Part shown: in pieces, positions 32,732-40,684 of the stretch
How positions within the stretch are numbered: position 1 is the first letter of the stretch
How the letters are laid out: every line of letters begins with the position of its first letter
NCBI GenBank assembly: GCA_965199185.1
Contig: CBDAQW010000003.1
Location: forward strand, 93,795 to 157,794
DNA from: Endozoicomonas sp965199185
GTDB taxonomy: Bacteria > Pseudomonadota > Gammaproteobacteria > Pseudomonadales > Endozoicomonadaceae
DNA: 64,000 nt
Direction: 5' to 3'
Position numbers and translations under genes: made by a program
The notes under the pieces: generated by a model
What the model was told of the DNA's origin: nothing
Database searches by the model: none
Seen by the model: only the letters and a program-made list of their open reading frames with translations

Positions 32732-34450
32732 ATGAGAACCAGTCAGTACCTACTTCCTACCCTCAAGGAAAGCCCATCGGATGCCGTAGTGGTCAGCCAC
32801 CAGCTGATGCTGCGTGCGGGTATGATCCGTAAACTCGCTTCCGGTATGTACACCTGGCTGCCCGTCGGCCTGAAAGTGCTGAAGAAAGTCGAAAACATTG
32901 TTCGTGAAGAGATGAACCGCTCCGGCGCTCTGGAGACTCTGATGCCTGCGGTTCAACCGGCAGAGCTCTGGCAGGAATCCGGTCGCTGGCAAGAATACGG
33001 TGACGAGCTGCTGCGTTTTCAGGACCGTCATAACCGTGACTTTGTGATTGGCCCAACCCATGAAGAAGTAATCACCGACATCGCCCGTAATGATCTGAGC
33101 AGTTACAAACAATTGCCCATGAACCTGTATCAGATTCAAAATAAATTCCGCGACGAGCGTCGTCCACGTTTTGGTGTGATGCGTGGTCGTGAATTCCTGA
33201 TGAAAGACGCGTATTCCTTCCATGCTTCTATGGACTGCCTGAAAACAGAATTCCAGAACATGCACGACACCTACTGCCGCATCTTTGATCGTCTCGGACT
33301 GGATTACCGTGCAGTGCAGGCTGACAGTGGCGCTATCGGTGGTACTGGCTCTAAAGAGTTTCACGTCCTGGCGAAATCCGGCGAAGACGACATTGTGTTC
33401 AGTGATAGCAGTGATTACGCCGCCAACATTGAAAAGGCAGAAGCACTGGCACCTACCGCTGAGCGCATGGCACCGGCTGAAGCAATGGCCCTGGTGGAGA
33501 CACCAAATGCCAAAACCATTGAACAGTTGGTAGAACAGTTCAACCTGCCGATTGAACGTACCGTGAAAACACTGATTGTTGCCGCAGCCGAAGAAGCGGA
33601 GGCAGACTTTATTGCTCTGATCGTACGTGGCGATCATGAGCTCAATGAAATCAAGGCAGAAAACCTGAAGGATGTAGCTGCACCACTGCGTTTTGCGTCA
33701 GAGGATGAAATCAAGTCCATCATGGGTGCTGGTGCGGGTTCTCTTGGTCCGGTTAACTGTCCTATTCCGGTCATTGCTGACCGTGATGTTGCTATCATGT
33801 CTGACTTTGGTGCCGGCGCCAATATCGACGATAAACATTACTTCGGCATCAACTGGGAGCGCGATTGCCAGTTCAGCCGGGTTGAAGACTTGCGTAATGT
33901 TAAAGAAGGTGATTTGAGTCCTTGTGGCAATGGCACACTGTTTATCAAACGCGGTATCGAAGTGGGCCATATCTTCCAGCTGGGCACCAAATATTCTCAG
34001 GCCTTGAACGCCAATGTGCTTAGTGAAAACGGCAAAAGCATTCCTCTGGCGATGGGCTGTTATGGCATTGGGGTTTCCCGTGCAGTGGCTGCAGCCATTG
34101 AACAGAATCACGATGAACGCGGCATTATCTGGCCAGAAGCCATTGCACCTTTCCAGATTGCCATTGTGCCACTGAAGATGGAAAAATCTGAAGTGGTGCG
34201 TGAAGCCGCCGAAAATCTTTATCAGGAACTGACCGCTGCCGGTTACGACGTCATCATGGATGACCGCAAAGCCAGCCCCGGTGTTAAGTTTGCCGATATG
34301 GAACTGGTGGGCATTCCTCACCGAGTCGTTCTCAGTGATCGCGGTCTGGCCACGGGTCAGGTGGAATATAAGCATCGTGCCGCTGCCGATAAGGAAGAAG
34401 TGCAACTCAGTGAAATCATTAATCTTCTCAAAGACCGGGTGGCTGGCTGA
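32732..34450 (+). CDS. proS: Prolyl-tRNA synthetase
   Basis: This 572-residue class II enzyme charges tRNA-Pro. The catalytic core has MRTSQYLLPTLKESPSDAVV, GMYTWLPVGLKVLKKVE, FVIGPTHEEVITD (motif 2 region) and GCYGIGVSRAVAAAIEQ (motif 3). The INS (YbaK-like) editing domain at about 230-380 removes mischarged Ala, typical of bacterial ProS. The C-terminal anticodon-binding domain ends with IINLLKDRVAG. The start of the following lytic transglycosylase lies within its 3' end. Confidence 0.98.
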   Translation: MRTSQYLLPTLKESPSDAVVVSHQLMLRAGMIRKLASGMYTWLPVGLKVLKKVENIVREEMNRSGALETLMPAVQPAELWQESGRWQEYGDELLRFQDRHNRDFVIGPTHEEVITDIARNDLSSYKQLPMNLYQIQNKFRDERRPRFGVMRGREFLMKDAYSFHASMDCLKTEFQNMHDTYCRIFDRLGLDYRAVQADSGAIGGTGSKEFHVLAKSGEDDIVFSDSSDYAANIEKAEALAPTAERMAPAEAMALVETPNAKTIEQLVEQFNLPIERTVKTLIVAAAEEAEADFIALIVRGDHELNEIKAENLKDVAAPLRFASEDEIKSIMGAGAGSLGPVNCPIPVIADRDVAIMSDFGAGANIDDKHYFGINWERDCQFSRVEDLRNVKEGDLSPCGNGTLFIKRGIEVGHIFQLGTKYSQALNANVLSENGKSIPLAMGCYGIGVSRAVAAAIEQNHDERGIIWPEAIAPFQIAIVPLKMEKSEVVREAAENLYQELTAAGYDVIMDDRKASPGVKFADMELVGIPHRVVLSDRGLATGQVEYKHRAAADKEEVQLSEIINLLKDRVAG

Positions 34451-35024
34451 GGTAACCGAACCGAAAGCGCTGGGGTTTACCCTGGCGCTGCTGCTGTCTC
34501 CAATTTCTTTACAGAGTTGGGGACAATGGCAGGATCCGGACCTGACCAGCGTATTAGCTCGCACATTAAATTCAGCCAGCAGTTTTGTTGATCAGTTTGA
34601 AGCCGATGTTTGGCTGACTGATATGTCATCCCGCCTTGCCTACTTTGTAGAAGACCCTGATCAACGCGTAAAACTGTTACGACTGATTCACCGGGAAGCC
34701 GCAAAAGTTGACCTGCAACCGGAACTGGTACTGGCCGTCATTCAGACTGAATCCACCTTTGATCGCTTTGCCGTTTCTTCTGCTGGCGCTCAGGGACTGA
34801 TGCAGGTAATGCCATTCTGGAAAGACGTTATTGGTCGTTCAAATGACAATCTAACACAGATAGAAACCAACCTGCGCTACGGCTGCACGATACTGAGTTA
34901 CTACGTAGAAAAGGAAAAGGGCAACATCGCCCGTGCCCTGGCTCGTTATAATGGCAGCCTTGGTAAAACCTGGTATCCCGAACGAGTACTACTAAATTAT
35001 GAAAAGCACTGGACGGTAAACTAA
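34410..35024 (+). CDS. Lytic transglycosylase (SLT family 1), exported
   Basis: I choose GTG 34410, which has AGGAAG about 10 bases upstream and yields 204 residues with an export signal (MKSLIFSK, then ALGFTLALLLSPISLQSWG). The in-frame ATG at 34,260 would add 50 residues encoded inside proS. The catalytic Glu is in AVIQTESTFDRFAVSSAGAQ, followed by GLMQVMPFW and ARALARYNGSLGKTWYP. It cleaves peptidoglycan to 1,6-anhydromuropeptides. It overlaps proS by 41 bases and is probably co-transcribed with it. Confidence 0.87.
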   Translation: MKSLIFSKTGWLAEVTEPKALGFTLALLLSPISLQSWGQWQDPDLTSVLARTLNSASSFVDQFEADVWLTDMSSRLAYFVEDPDQRVKLLRLIHREAAKVDLQPELVLAVIQTESTFDRFAVSSAGAQGLMQVMPFWKDVIGRSNDNLTQIETNLRYGCTILSYYVEKEKGNIARALARYNGSLGKTWYPERVLLNYEKHWTVN

Positions 35025-35026
35025 AC

Positions 35027-35299
35027 CTACATCGTCGTAAATTCATCAACCCCGTGCCAGGCTTCTTCCATCACCTCAACATCAGTCACTTGAGCCATCG
35101 GTGGCCCCTTGTGCAGCCAAACCTCTAGCTGACTGATTGCCGCTTCATCCCCACACATCATAACTTCAACACGGCCATCAGGTAAGTTTTTTGCCCAACC
35201 CTTAATACCCAGCTTATGCGCCTGGATCTGAGCAGACCCTCGGAACCAGACACCTTGAACCAGCCCTTCTACTATTGCTCTTTTACAAATATCAGCCAT
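35027..35299 (-). CDS. acyP: Acylphosphatase
   Basis: Starting at ATG 35299 the protein has 90 residues, the standard size. EGLVQGVWFRGSAQ holds the phosphate-binding Arg20 and GWAKNLPDGRVEV the catalytic Asn38. It hydrolyses acyl phosphates such as acetyl or carbamoyl phosphate. It overlaps the end of the upstream TlpA-like gene by 8 bases. Confidence 0.93.
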   Translation of the reverse strand: MADICKRAIVEGLVQGVWFRGSAQIQAHKLGIKGWAKNLPDGRVEVMMCGDEAAISQLEVWLHKGPPMAQVTDVEVMEEAWHGVDEFTTM

Positions 35300-35762
35300 C
35301 AGAAGCGTTCTCTTTAAGTTTGCCAATCCGGCGTTCAAGTGTGAGCCGGGTCTGAGGTCCATACAGGGTATCTACCAGCTTGCCCTGTGGATTGATGATT
35401 AAGGTAGCAGGCAACGCCTGAGGTGCTTTAGCACCGAGATGATTGAACGGAGATTGCTCAATCACCGGAAAACGAATACCCAAAGCTACTACCTTCTCTT
35501 TTAACGCTGCCCCCTGACTCCCATCAAAGTCCGCACCTATTACACGAACAGTGCCTTCTTTTTCCAATTCATTAAGTTCCGGAATTTCTTCCCGGCAAGG
35601 CCCACACCATTGCGCCCAGATATTTAGAGCCAGCCACTGATCTTTGTCGCTGCTTAAAAAAACACCATTACCATTACTGTCGGTAAAGGGTGGTTTGCTA
35701 CAGGCAGACAACACCAGCAAACTGAATAGAAAAACATATTTTAACCGGGTTGTTATTATCAT
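35292..35762 (-). CDS. TlpA-like thioredoxin-fold lipoprotein
   Basis: ATG 35762 is preferred to GTG 35804 because it places a lipoprotein signal directly at the N-terminus (MIITTRLKYVFLFSLLVLSA then Cys21). The redox motif is WAQWCGPCREEIPELNELE, and the cis-Pro loop is in QALPATLIINPQGK. It is a periplasmic, membrane-anchored thiol-disulfide oxidoreductase. It overlaps acyP, as in pseudomonads. Confidence 0.88.
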   Translation of the reverse strand: MIITTRLKYVFLFSLLVLSACSKPPFTDSNGNGVFLSSDKDQWLALNIWAQWCGPCREEIPELNELEKEGTVRVIGADFDGSQGAALKEKVVALGIRFPVIEQSPFNHLGAKAPQALPATLIINPQGKLVDTLYGPQTRLTLERRIGKLKENASDG

Positions 35763-36163
35763 TCGGTACGCCGCATGGTTAACATCTGCCGTTTTAATAG
35801 TCACTCAGAACTTACCCTGTTTACATTTTTACAAAAGCCGCTTTATATCGCAAAACCAACGCTATTGAATCAACCCAATCATCTGATTTTGCATAAATCG
35901 AAAAAGCGCTGAAAAACCATACGACAACGTGCATAAATGCGCATAAAGTAAGCCTCACCATAACGTTGATATCATCTTATGCTCAGGGGAGTCGTAGTAC
36001 AAAATGTACTACCATTCGCACTGGGCCTGTCGAAGTGCTTGCACTGCATCCTTCGACAAGCTCAGGGTGAACGGAGTTTTCGGTAAGTTTTACGTTGCTG
36101 CTCCCCTCAGCGGCCAGCATGAGGTCAAGCTTAGTAGAGTTTCCTGCTATTGCGTTCGATTTT
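35763..36163. other. Intergenic stretch holding M4 repeat copy 2
   Basis: Apart from the repeat at 35,985-36,108 and the upstream region of the TlpA-like gene I see no gene or RNA here. Confidence 0.5.
35985..36108. repeat. MITE-like repeat M4, copy 2
   Basis: The inverted ends AGGGGAGTCGTAGTACAAAA and TTTTACGTTGCTGCTCCCCT pair with a few mismatches. The central palindrome is CTGGGCCTGTCGAAG ... CTTCGACAAGCTCAG. Length about 124, as copy 1. Confidence 0.8.
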
Positions 36164-37417
36164 TCAGGCACGCCCTGCAAATAATGAATCCAGCGGATAA
36201 TCCAGCACCTCTTTACGACGGTGATCCAGCGCATTTAACTGTTCAGACAATACTAAAAACCACCCGGGACGATCGCTTCCTGTTAATGCATCCAGCTCAA
36301 TCGCTTCAGGCAAAGCCCAGGGTAAACGACTAACCAGCGCAGCCAGGTTAACTTCTCTGAGATCCTGCACCAGAATATATTCACCAAGGTCATTCTTACC
36401 CAACAGCCCTAAATCAGTGAGGCGGCTGGAGTGCTCTTCCCACTCCTGCAAACCCAGTCGCCATTCTTTTTGGTCTGAACATTGATTAAAGCTGACAAAG
36501 GTCAATCCCTGCCCTTGTCGGAAAGCATTCTGTAATGCTTGCAGAACAATCAGCGTGGAAATCAGCGGCGGTAAGGTTTGACCCCGTTTCTGATCAGAGA
36601 AAATGCCCAGCGCGCGAACCACTACCGCCCCCAGCAAAACAATATTCCACGAGAGATAAATCCATAACAGAAACAGCGGTACTGCGGCAAAAGCGCCGTA
36701 AACCAACTGATAAGACGGTGAAGAAGCAATAAATAACGCAAAACCGGCTTTTGCCAGTTCCACCAATAACGCAGAGACAAAAGCGCCTGCCAGTGCGTGA
36801 GCAAAAGGCACTCTGCGATTCGGCACTGCACTGAACAAAAGAAACAGCACCATTGAGCTAAGCACCAAAGGCATTAATCGCAACACCAGTGTTTCACCGC
36901 CAATAAATGCCGTTGTATCAGAAATAAATTTCACTGATGCAAGATAAGATGAAAGCAGAAACCCCGCACCCAACAAAATCGGACCAAGGCTGAGAATCGC
37001 CCAGTACAGCAGAAAACCACTAACACCCCGACGTACCTTATTGACCTGCCAAATCGTATTCAACGCCTTATCGATGGTTTTCAACATCATAAAAGAGGTG
37101 ACCAGCAGAAAAACAACACCAACTAAAGTCAATTTGCGCGCCTGCTGTGAAAAATCCTGAAGATAGGATTGCACTACTTCTCCGGTGGCAGGTACAAAAT
37201 TAGAAAAGATGAAGTTCTGCACCGTTTCACCCACACCACTCAAGCTCGGGATCGCAGAGAGCATGCTGTAAGTCACCGTCATCATCGGCACCACGGCAAA
37301 GAGTGTCGTATACGTCAGAGCCGCTGCATTTTCTGTGCAACGGTTGTCTGCAAACTGCCGGATCACCAGCACCAGAAATCGCTTTATCACCTGAAAGCAT
37401 TGTGACACCAATTCCAT
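36164..37417 (-). CDS. YihY family inner-membrane protein
   Basis: This 417-residue protein has AGGAGC before ATG 37417. The family block FADNRCTENAAALTYTTLFA opens the first of six hydrophobic segments; LSSYLASVKFIS and YQLVYGAFAAVPLFLLWIYL are also typical. A C-terminal cytoplasmic winged-helix-like region of about 130 residues follows, as in longer YihY members. It was once annotated as ribonuclease BN, which is wrong for this family; the function is unknown. Confidence 0.9.
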   Translation of the reverse strand: MELVSQCFQVIKRFLVLVIRQFADNRCTENAAALTYTTLFAVVPMMTVTYSMLSAIPSLSGVGETVQNFIFSNFVPATGEVVQSYLQDFSQQARKLTLVGVVFLLVTSFMMLKTIDKALNTIWQVNKVRRGVSGFLLYWAILSLGPILLGAGFLLSSYLASVKFISDTTAFIGGETLVLRLMPLVLSSMVLFLLFSAVPNRRVPFAHALAGAFVSALLVELAKAGFALFIASSPSYQLVYGAFAAVPLFLLWIYLSWNIVLLGAVVVRALGIFSDQKRGQTLPPLISTLIVLQALQNAFRQGQGLTFVSFNQCSDQKEWRLGLQEWEEHSSRLTDLGLLGKNDLGEYILVQDLREVNLAALVSRLPWALPEAIELDALTGSDRPGWFLVLSEQLNALDHRRKEVLDYPLDSLFAGRA

Positions 37418-37689
37418 TTTAGCCAGCTCCTGATAAATTTTATTCAGTGTACCTGAAGCTATTGTTAATACCGAGCGTGTGCTGCTTCAAAACATTTAGA
37501 ATCTATGCCCATTGGGTTTGAAGGTACGGACAGGGTAATGAGCGTACAAATGATGGGTGATCGGAGTGAACGAAAGCTGCCAATATACACATCGCCAAAG
37601 AACTGGAAAACCCATCATCTCAATCTATACTGCCTGAACATTGGGATATCGCATTCCATACCCACAATCCATATATTTTATAGTAACTG

Positions 37690-39627
37690 ATGTTTACTCA
37701 GAAAAAGCGTCCAAAAAAACGCAAAAAAATGATGTATCGGTGTGCCTGTATTCCAGTCTTTTTATGCATGATCAGCTTTTCGAACGTCGGTCATTCTGAC
37801 TCTATTGCATTAATAACTCCCACCACAGGGTTTCATGAGCATAATAGCTTCAATAGCATAAGCACAAAAAGTGTTATGTTATTTGTTACGTGGGCAAGCT
37901 ACCTGGTCAGGCTAACGCTCATACCGTCAGAATCTATGTCAGAAATCGCAGAGCTGCATAAAACCATTTTCTCTTCCGATGACGAAACATTAGACTCCGA
38001 TTGCCAAACCATTTCAGATGACATTGATATTTTTGAAGATCAAAAAGCCCAAAATCTTATCGCCAGGCACTCACCTGAAAACACGGAGAAGAACCTACCA
38101 CCGCCCTGTTTTTTTATTCAGCCACAAAATACGGATTACTTAAATCCAAATAAGAAAACAGCGGATGAAACGAACTTTACCACCGAAGAATACTTACTTG
38201 AACCCTGTAACACCGTATACTCTTTCTCTGCTCCCGGTATTCATATACTCGGTAATGTACTAACCACTCAGGAAACCAATAATCAAGAGGCGGATGTTGA
38301 AAACGGAACAGAGGATACTGTCGATGATAAAGAACCAAAAGAAGAAACAATACGCTCAGACAACACGCACGCAACTGGAACATCATTTTGTGAAACAATG
38401 TTTTCCCGGTTAGGTTTCGACTTAACCAACTCGACAGCAACACAACCCCAGGAACCGGGTCGATATCTATTAGACCAGTTTTTATCAGGTGCCAGCCTGT
38501 CAGACCTGGCCAGTGAGCTTGACAAGCTACCCACCGAAGCTCTGAATTATATCAGTGATAAAGGGTTTTCTCTGGCTCAAAGTATTATCCTTCACTATCC
38601 AGAAACCGAAAATCCCGGTGAACGACAGAAAATAACTCAATACCTTATCTCACGCGGCATTGATCTGAATTATCAGGCAACCCCTCATGGAGGAACACTG
38701 CTTGATTATCTATTTTCAGAACACAATGTATGCGTCGGGCCTACGCAGCAGCGGTACCAACTCATCGGTCTAGGTCATCAAAGGCTCAGGTTAGAACCTG
38801 AAGAGATTATAACCCTGACACGAGCTCTCAATGCTGCAGGCGTCAATCTGGAACAAAAAAAAGGTAATGGACAAACCATATTTCAAAGCCTGGTCACCCG
38901 ACATGCACACTTTAATGAAGTCATCGAGAAATGCGACAACAAGTTATCAAATAAAACAGCTCTGGATGAAGATCAAATCAGGGAATATCAAAGTATACGG
39001 GCGACAGCTCTTACCAACGAAAGGAAATTCATGTTTTTAGTTCAGGAATTACTAAGACACGATTGCCTGGTAGATGTTAATGGTTCATCGATGTATAACA
39101 GACCAATAAAGGTTGCTATAAAGTCAGGACATATAAAGCTATTAACACTATTAATTGCTTACGGTGCTGACCCAAAAACAACAGTTGCTACACCACATCA
39201 CCAGCACTCCCAACTTCACCGAAAAACCAGTACCTGCTCATACCTTTACTATGCATTAATCACAAATGCCAAGCCCGAAATCATAGAAATACTTTGCCAG
39301 TCAGGCTTTAAACTCTCTTACATCGAAAAAAAATGCCTGCAAGAAAAATACTCAATCATGGATAAAAATCTACAGAAAAGAATTAACCTGGCCTTATATA
39401 CTCCAAGAAGTTTATCGAGTATTTGTAGTCTCAAAATCCGTGAAACGATTATATATGGCAACGCAACACAAGATGAAACACAACGAAGCTCAGGCATTAC
39501 CGGCAAACCGTTTATTGAAAAGCTCAAAGAGCTGCCCATGCCCGAAAGACTCAAGGATCCGTATTTTTTCCTGACCGGTTCTCATTACCAAAAAATGACC
39601 AAGCCTTTATTTTCTCATTCACAGTAA
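37690..39627 (+). CDS. Exported ankyrin-like repeat protein
   Basis: The protein is up to 645 residues from ATG 37690. A basic stretch (KKRPKKRKKMMYR) and a hydrophobic one (CACIPVFLCMISFSNVGHS) form an export signal, and a later ATG pair at 37,729/37,732 would give the same signal without the first 13 residues. The middle is acidic and unrelated to anything I know. From about residue 250 helical repeats appear, with ankyrin consensus pieces: ISRGIDLNYQATPHGGTLLD, RPIKVAIKSGHIKLLTLLIA followed by YGADPK, and YALITNAKPEIIEILCQSG. It is probably a protein-binding effector. MITEs M1 and M4 follow directly. Confidence 0.7.
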   Translation: MFTQKKRPKKRKKMMYRCACIPVFLCMISFSNVGHSDSIALITPTTGFHEHNSFNSISTKSVMLFVTWASYLVRLTLIPSESMSEIAELHKTIFSSDDETLDSDCQTISDDIDIFEDQKAQNLIARHSPENTEKNLPPPCFFIQPQNTDYLNPNKKTADETNFTTEEYLLEPCNTVYSFSAPGIHILGNVLTTQETNNQEADVENGTEDTVDDKEPKEETIRSDNTHATGTSFCETMFSRLGFDLTNSTATQPQEPGRYLLDQFLSGASLSDLASELDKLPTEALNYISDKGFSLAQSIILHYPETENPGERQKITQYLISRGIDLNYQATPHGGTLLDYLFSEHNVCVGPTQQRYQLIGLGHQRLRLEPEEIITLTRALNAAGVNLEQKKGNGQTIFQSLVTRHAHFNEVIEKCDNKLSNKTALDEDQIREYQSIRATALTNERKFMFLVQELLRHDCLVDVNGSSMYNRPIKVAIKSGHIKLLTLLIAYGADPKTTVATPHHQHSQLHRKTSTCSYLYYALITNAKPEIIEILCQSGFKLSYIEKKCLQEKYSIMDKNLQKRINLALYTPRSLSSICSLKIRETIIYGNATQDETQRSSGITGKPFIEKLKELPMPERLKDPYFFLTGSHYQKMTKPLFSHSQ

Positions 39628-39641
39628 CAACTCTGCTGGTA

Positions 39642-39800
39642 AGTACCCGGTCATATGGAATCAAATATTTCTGATTTATTGGACTGGTGCTATACAAGGC
39701 GCAACGAAGGGAGCATAGCAAGCTATGTAATCAGAGTTGTAACGTACCAGAGTATCTAAACAATGAGTCAGAAAATATGATTTCATATAACTGGATACTT
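39642..39800. repeat. MITE-like repeat M1, copy B
   Basis: AGTACCCGGTCATATGGAAT at the left is repeated in inverted form as TTTCATATAACTGGATACT at the right. The interior matches copy A (28,290) along most of its length but lacks about 50 bases. M4 copy 3 starts at its right edge. Confidence 0.82.
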
Positions 39801-39916
39801 AGGGGAGTGGTAGTACAAAATTCACCACCGTTCGCACTGAGCCTGTCGAAGTGCTTACACAGCATCCTTCGACAAGCTCAGAATGAACAGCGGCCTATTT
39901 ATCAGTATCTGCCCTT
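39801..39916. repeat. MITE-like repeat M4, copy 3
   Basis: AGGGGAGTGGTAGTACAAAA starts the element. The central palindrome is CTGAGCCTGTCGAAG ... CTTCGACAAGCTCAG. The right end (TATCTGCCCTTA) is shortened compared with the other copies. Confidence 0.75.
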
Positions 39917-39970
39917 ACAAAAAATTTGCAGCCCCTTATAATGAAGCCTAAGAAAAAAGAGAAGGGTGTT

Positions 39971-40318
39971 ATGAGCGTTACAATCTACCATAATCCACGC
40001 TGTTCCAAATCTCGCCAAACTCTGGCGCTACTGAAAGAACGGCATATCGAGCCTGACATCATCCTGTATCTTGACACACCTCCCGATGCGGTTACCTTGA
40101 AGACATTATTAAAGCAGCTAGGGCTCAACGCCCGTGAGCTTATGCGTAAAGGCGAGCAGGTATTCAAGGACAACCAGCTGAGCAACCCGGAACTTTCGGA
40201 AGAACAGTTAATCCACAGCATGTGCCAGCACCCGAAACTGATCGAACGCCCTATCGTTGTTGCCAATGGTCAGGCGCGAATTGGCCGCCCACCGGAATCC
40301 GTACTGGAGATTTTGTAA
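39971..40318 (+). CDS. arsC: ArsC/Spx-family arsenate reductase-like protein
   Basis: Starting at ATG 39971 (GAGAAGGG upstream) the protein has 115 residues. The active-site loop YHNPRCSKSRQTLALL contains Cys11 as in glutaredoxin-dependent arsenate reductase, and RPIVVANGQARIGRPPE holds the substrate-binding Arg residues. It may reduce arsenate, or be a related YfgD-type thiol protein. Its stop abuts the DUF2069 start directly, indicating an operon. Confidence 0.9.
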   Translation: MSVTIYHNPRCSKSRQTLALLKERHIEPDIILYLDTPPDAVTLKTLLKQLGLNARELMRKGEQVFKDNQLSNPELSEEQLIHSMCQHPKLIERPIVVANGQARIGRPPESVLEIL

Positions 40319-40684
40319 ATGATGGCCGACCCGCAACAACAAAAAGTCAACATGGGTTTCAAGCTGATTCTTTTACTTTATCTTGGTCTGGTTCTGAACC
40401 TGAGTGCTGAAACCTGGATGTTTAACCCACCACCGGGCTCCAGACTCAGTATCAATATTATTCAGCTGATTCCACTGCTAATACCTCTCCCCTGGGTGTT
40501 ACAGCGAAGCTTGCGGGCATTAGCCTGGCTCTGCTTTATTCTCTGCTTTTACTTTACCAGCGGGGTTCTGGATGCCTGGTTTCGACCGGAACAACTTTAT
40601 GGCTGGGTAACCGTCAGTCTGACTGTGTTACTATTCTGTGGTTCTATTCTGTTAATCCGTTGGCAGTCAGCTTTTCGTCGCTGA
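40319..40684 (+). CDS. DUF2069 small membrane protein
   Basis: This 121-residue protein has four hydrophobic segments (FKLILLLYLGLVLNLSAETW, IIQLIPLLIPLPWVLQ, ALAWLCFILCFYFTSGVLDA and VTVSLTVLLFCGSILLI). The family is of unknown function and commonly follows the arsC-like gene in pseudomonads. Its last 41 bases overlap, in antisense, the end of the LDLa gene. Confidence 0.88.
   Translation: MMADPQQQKVNMGFKLILLLYLGLVLNLSAETWMFNPPPGSRLSINIIQLIPLLIPLPWVLQRSLRALAWLCFILCFYFTSGVLDAWFRPEQLYGWVTVSLTVLLFCGSILLIRWQSAFRR

Noticed and set aside
34260..34409. Longer form of the lytic transglycosylase starting at ATG 34260
   Set aside because: The extra 50 residues are encoded within the proS frame and push the export signal away from the N-terminus.
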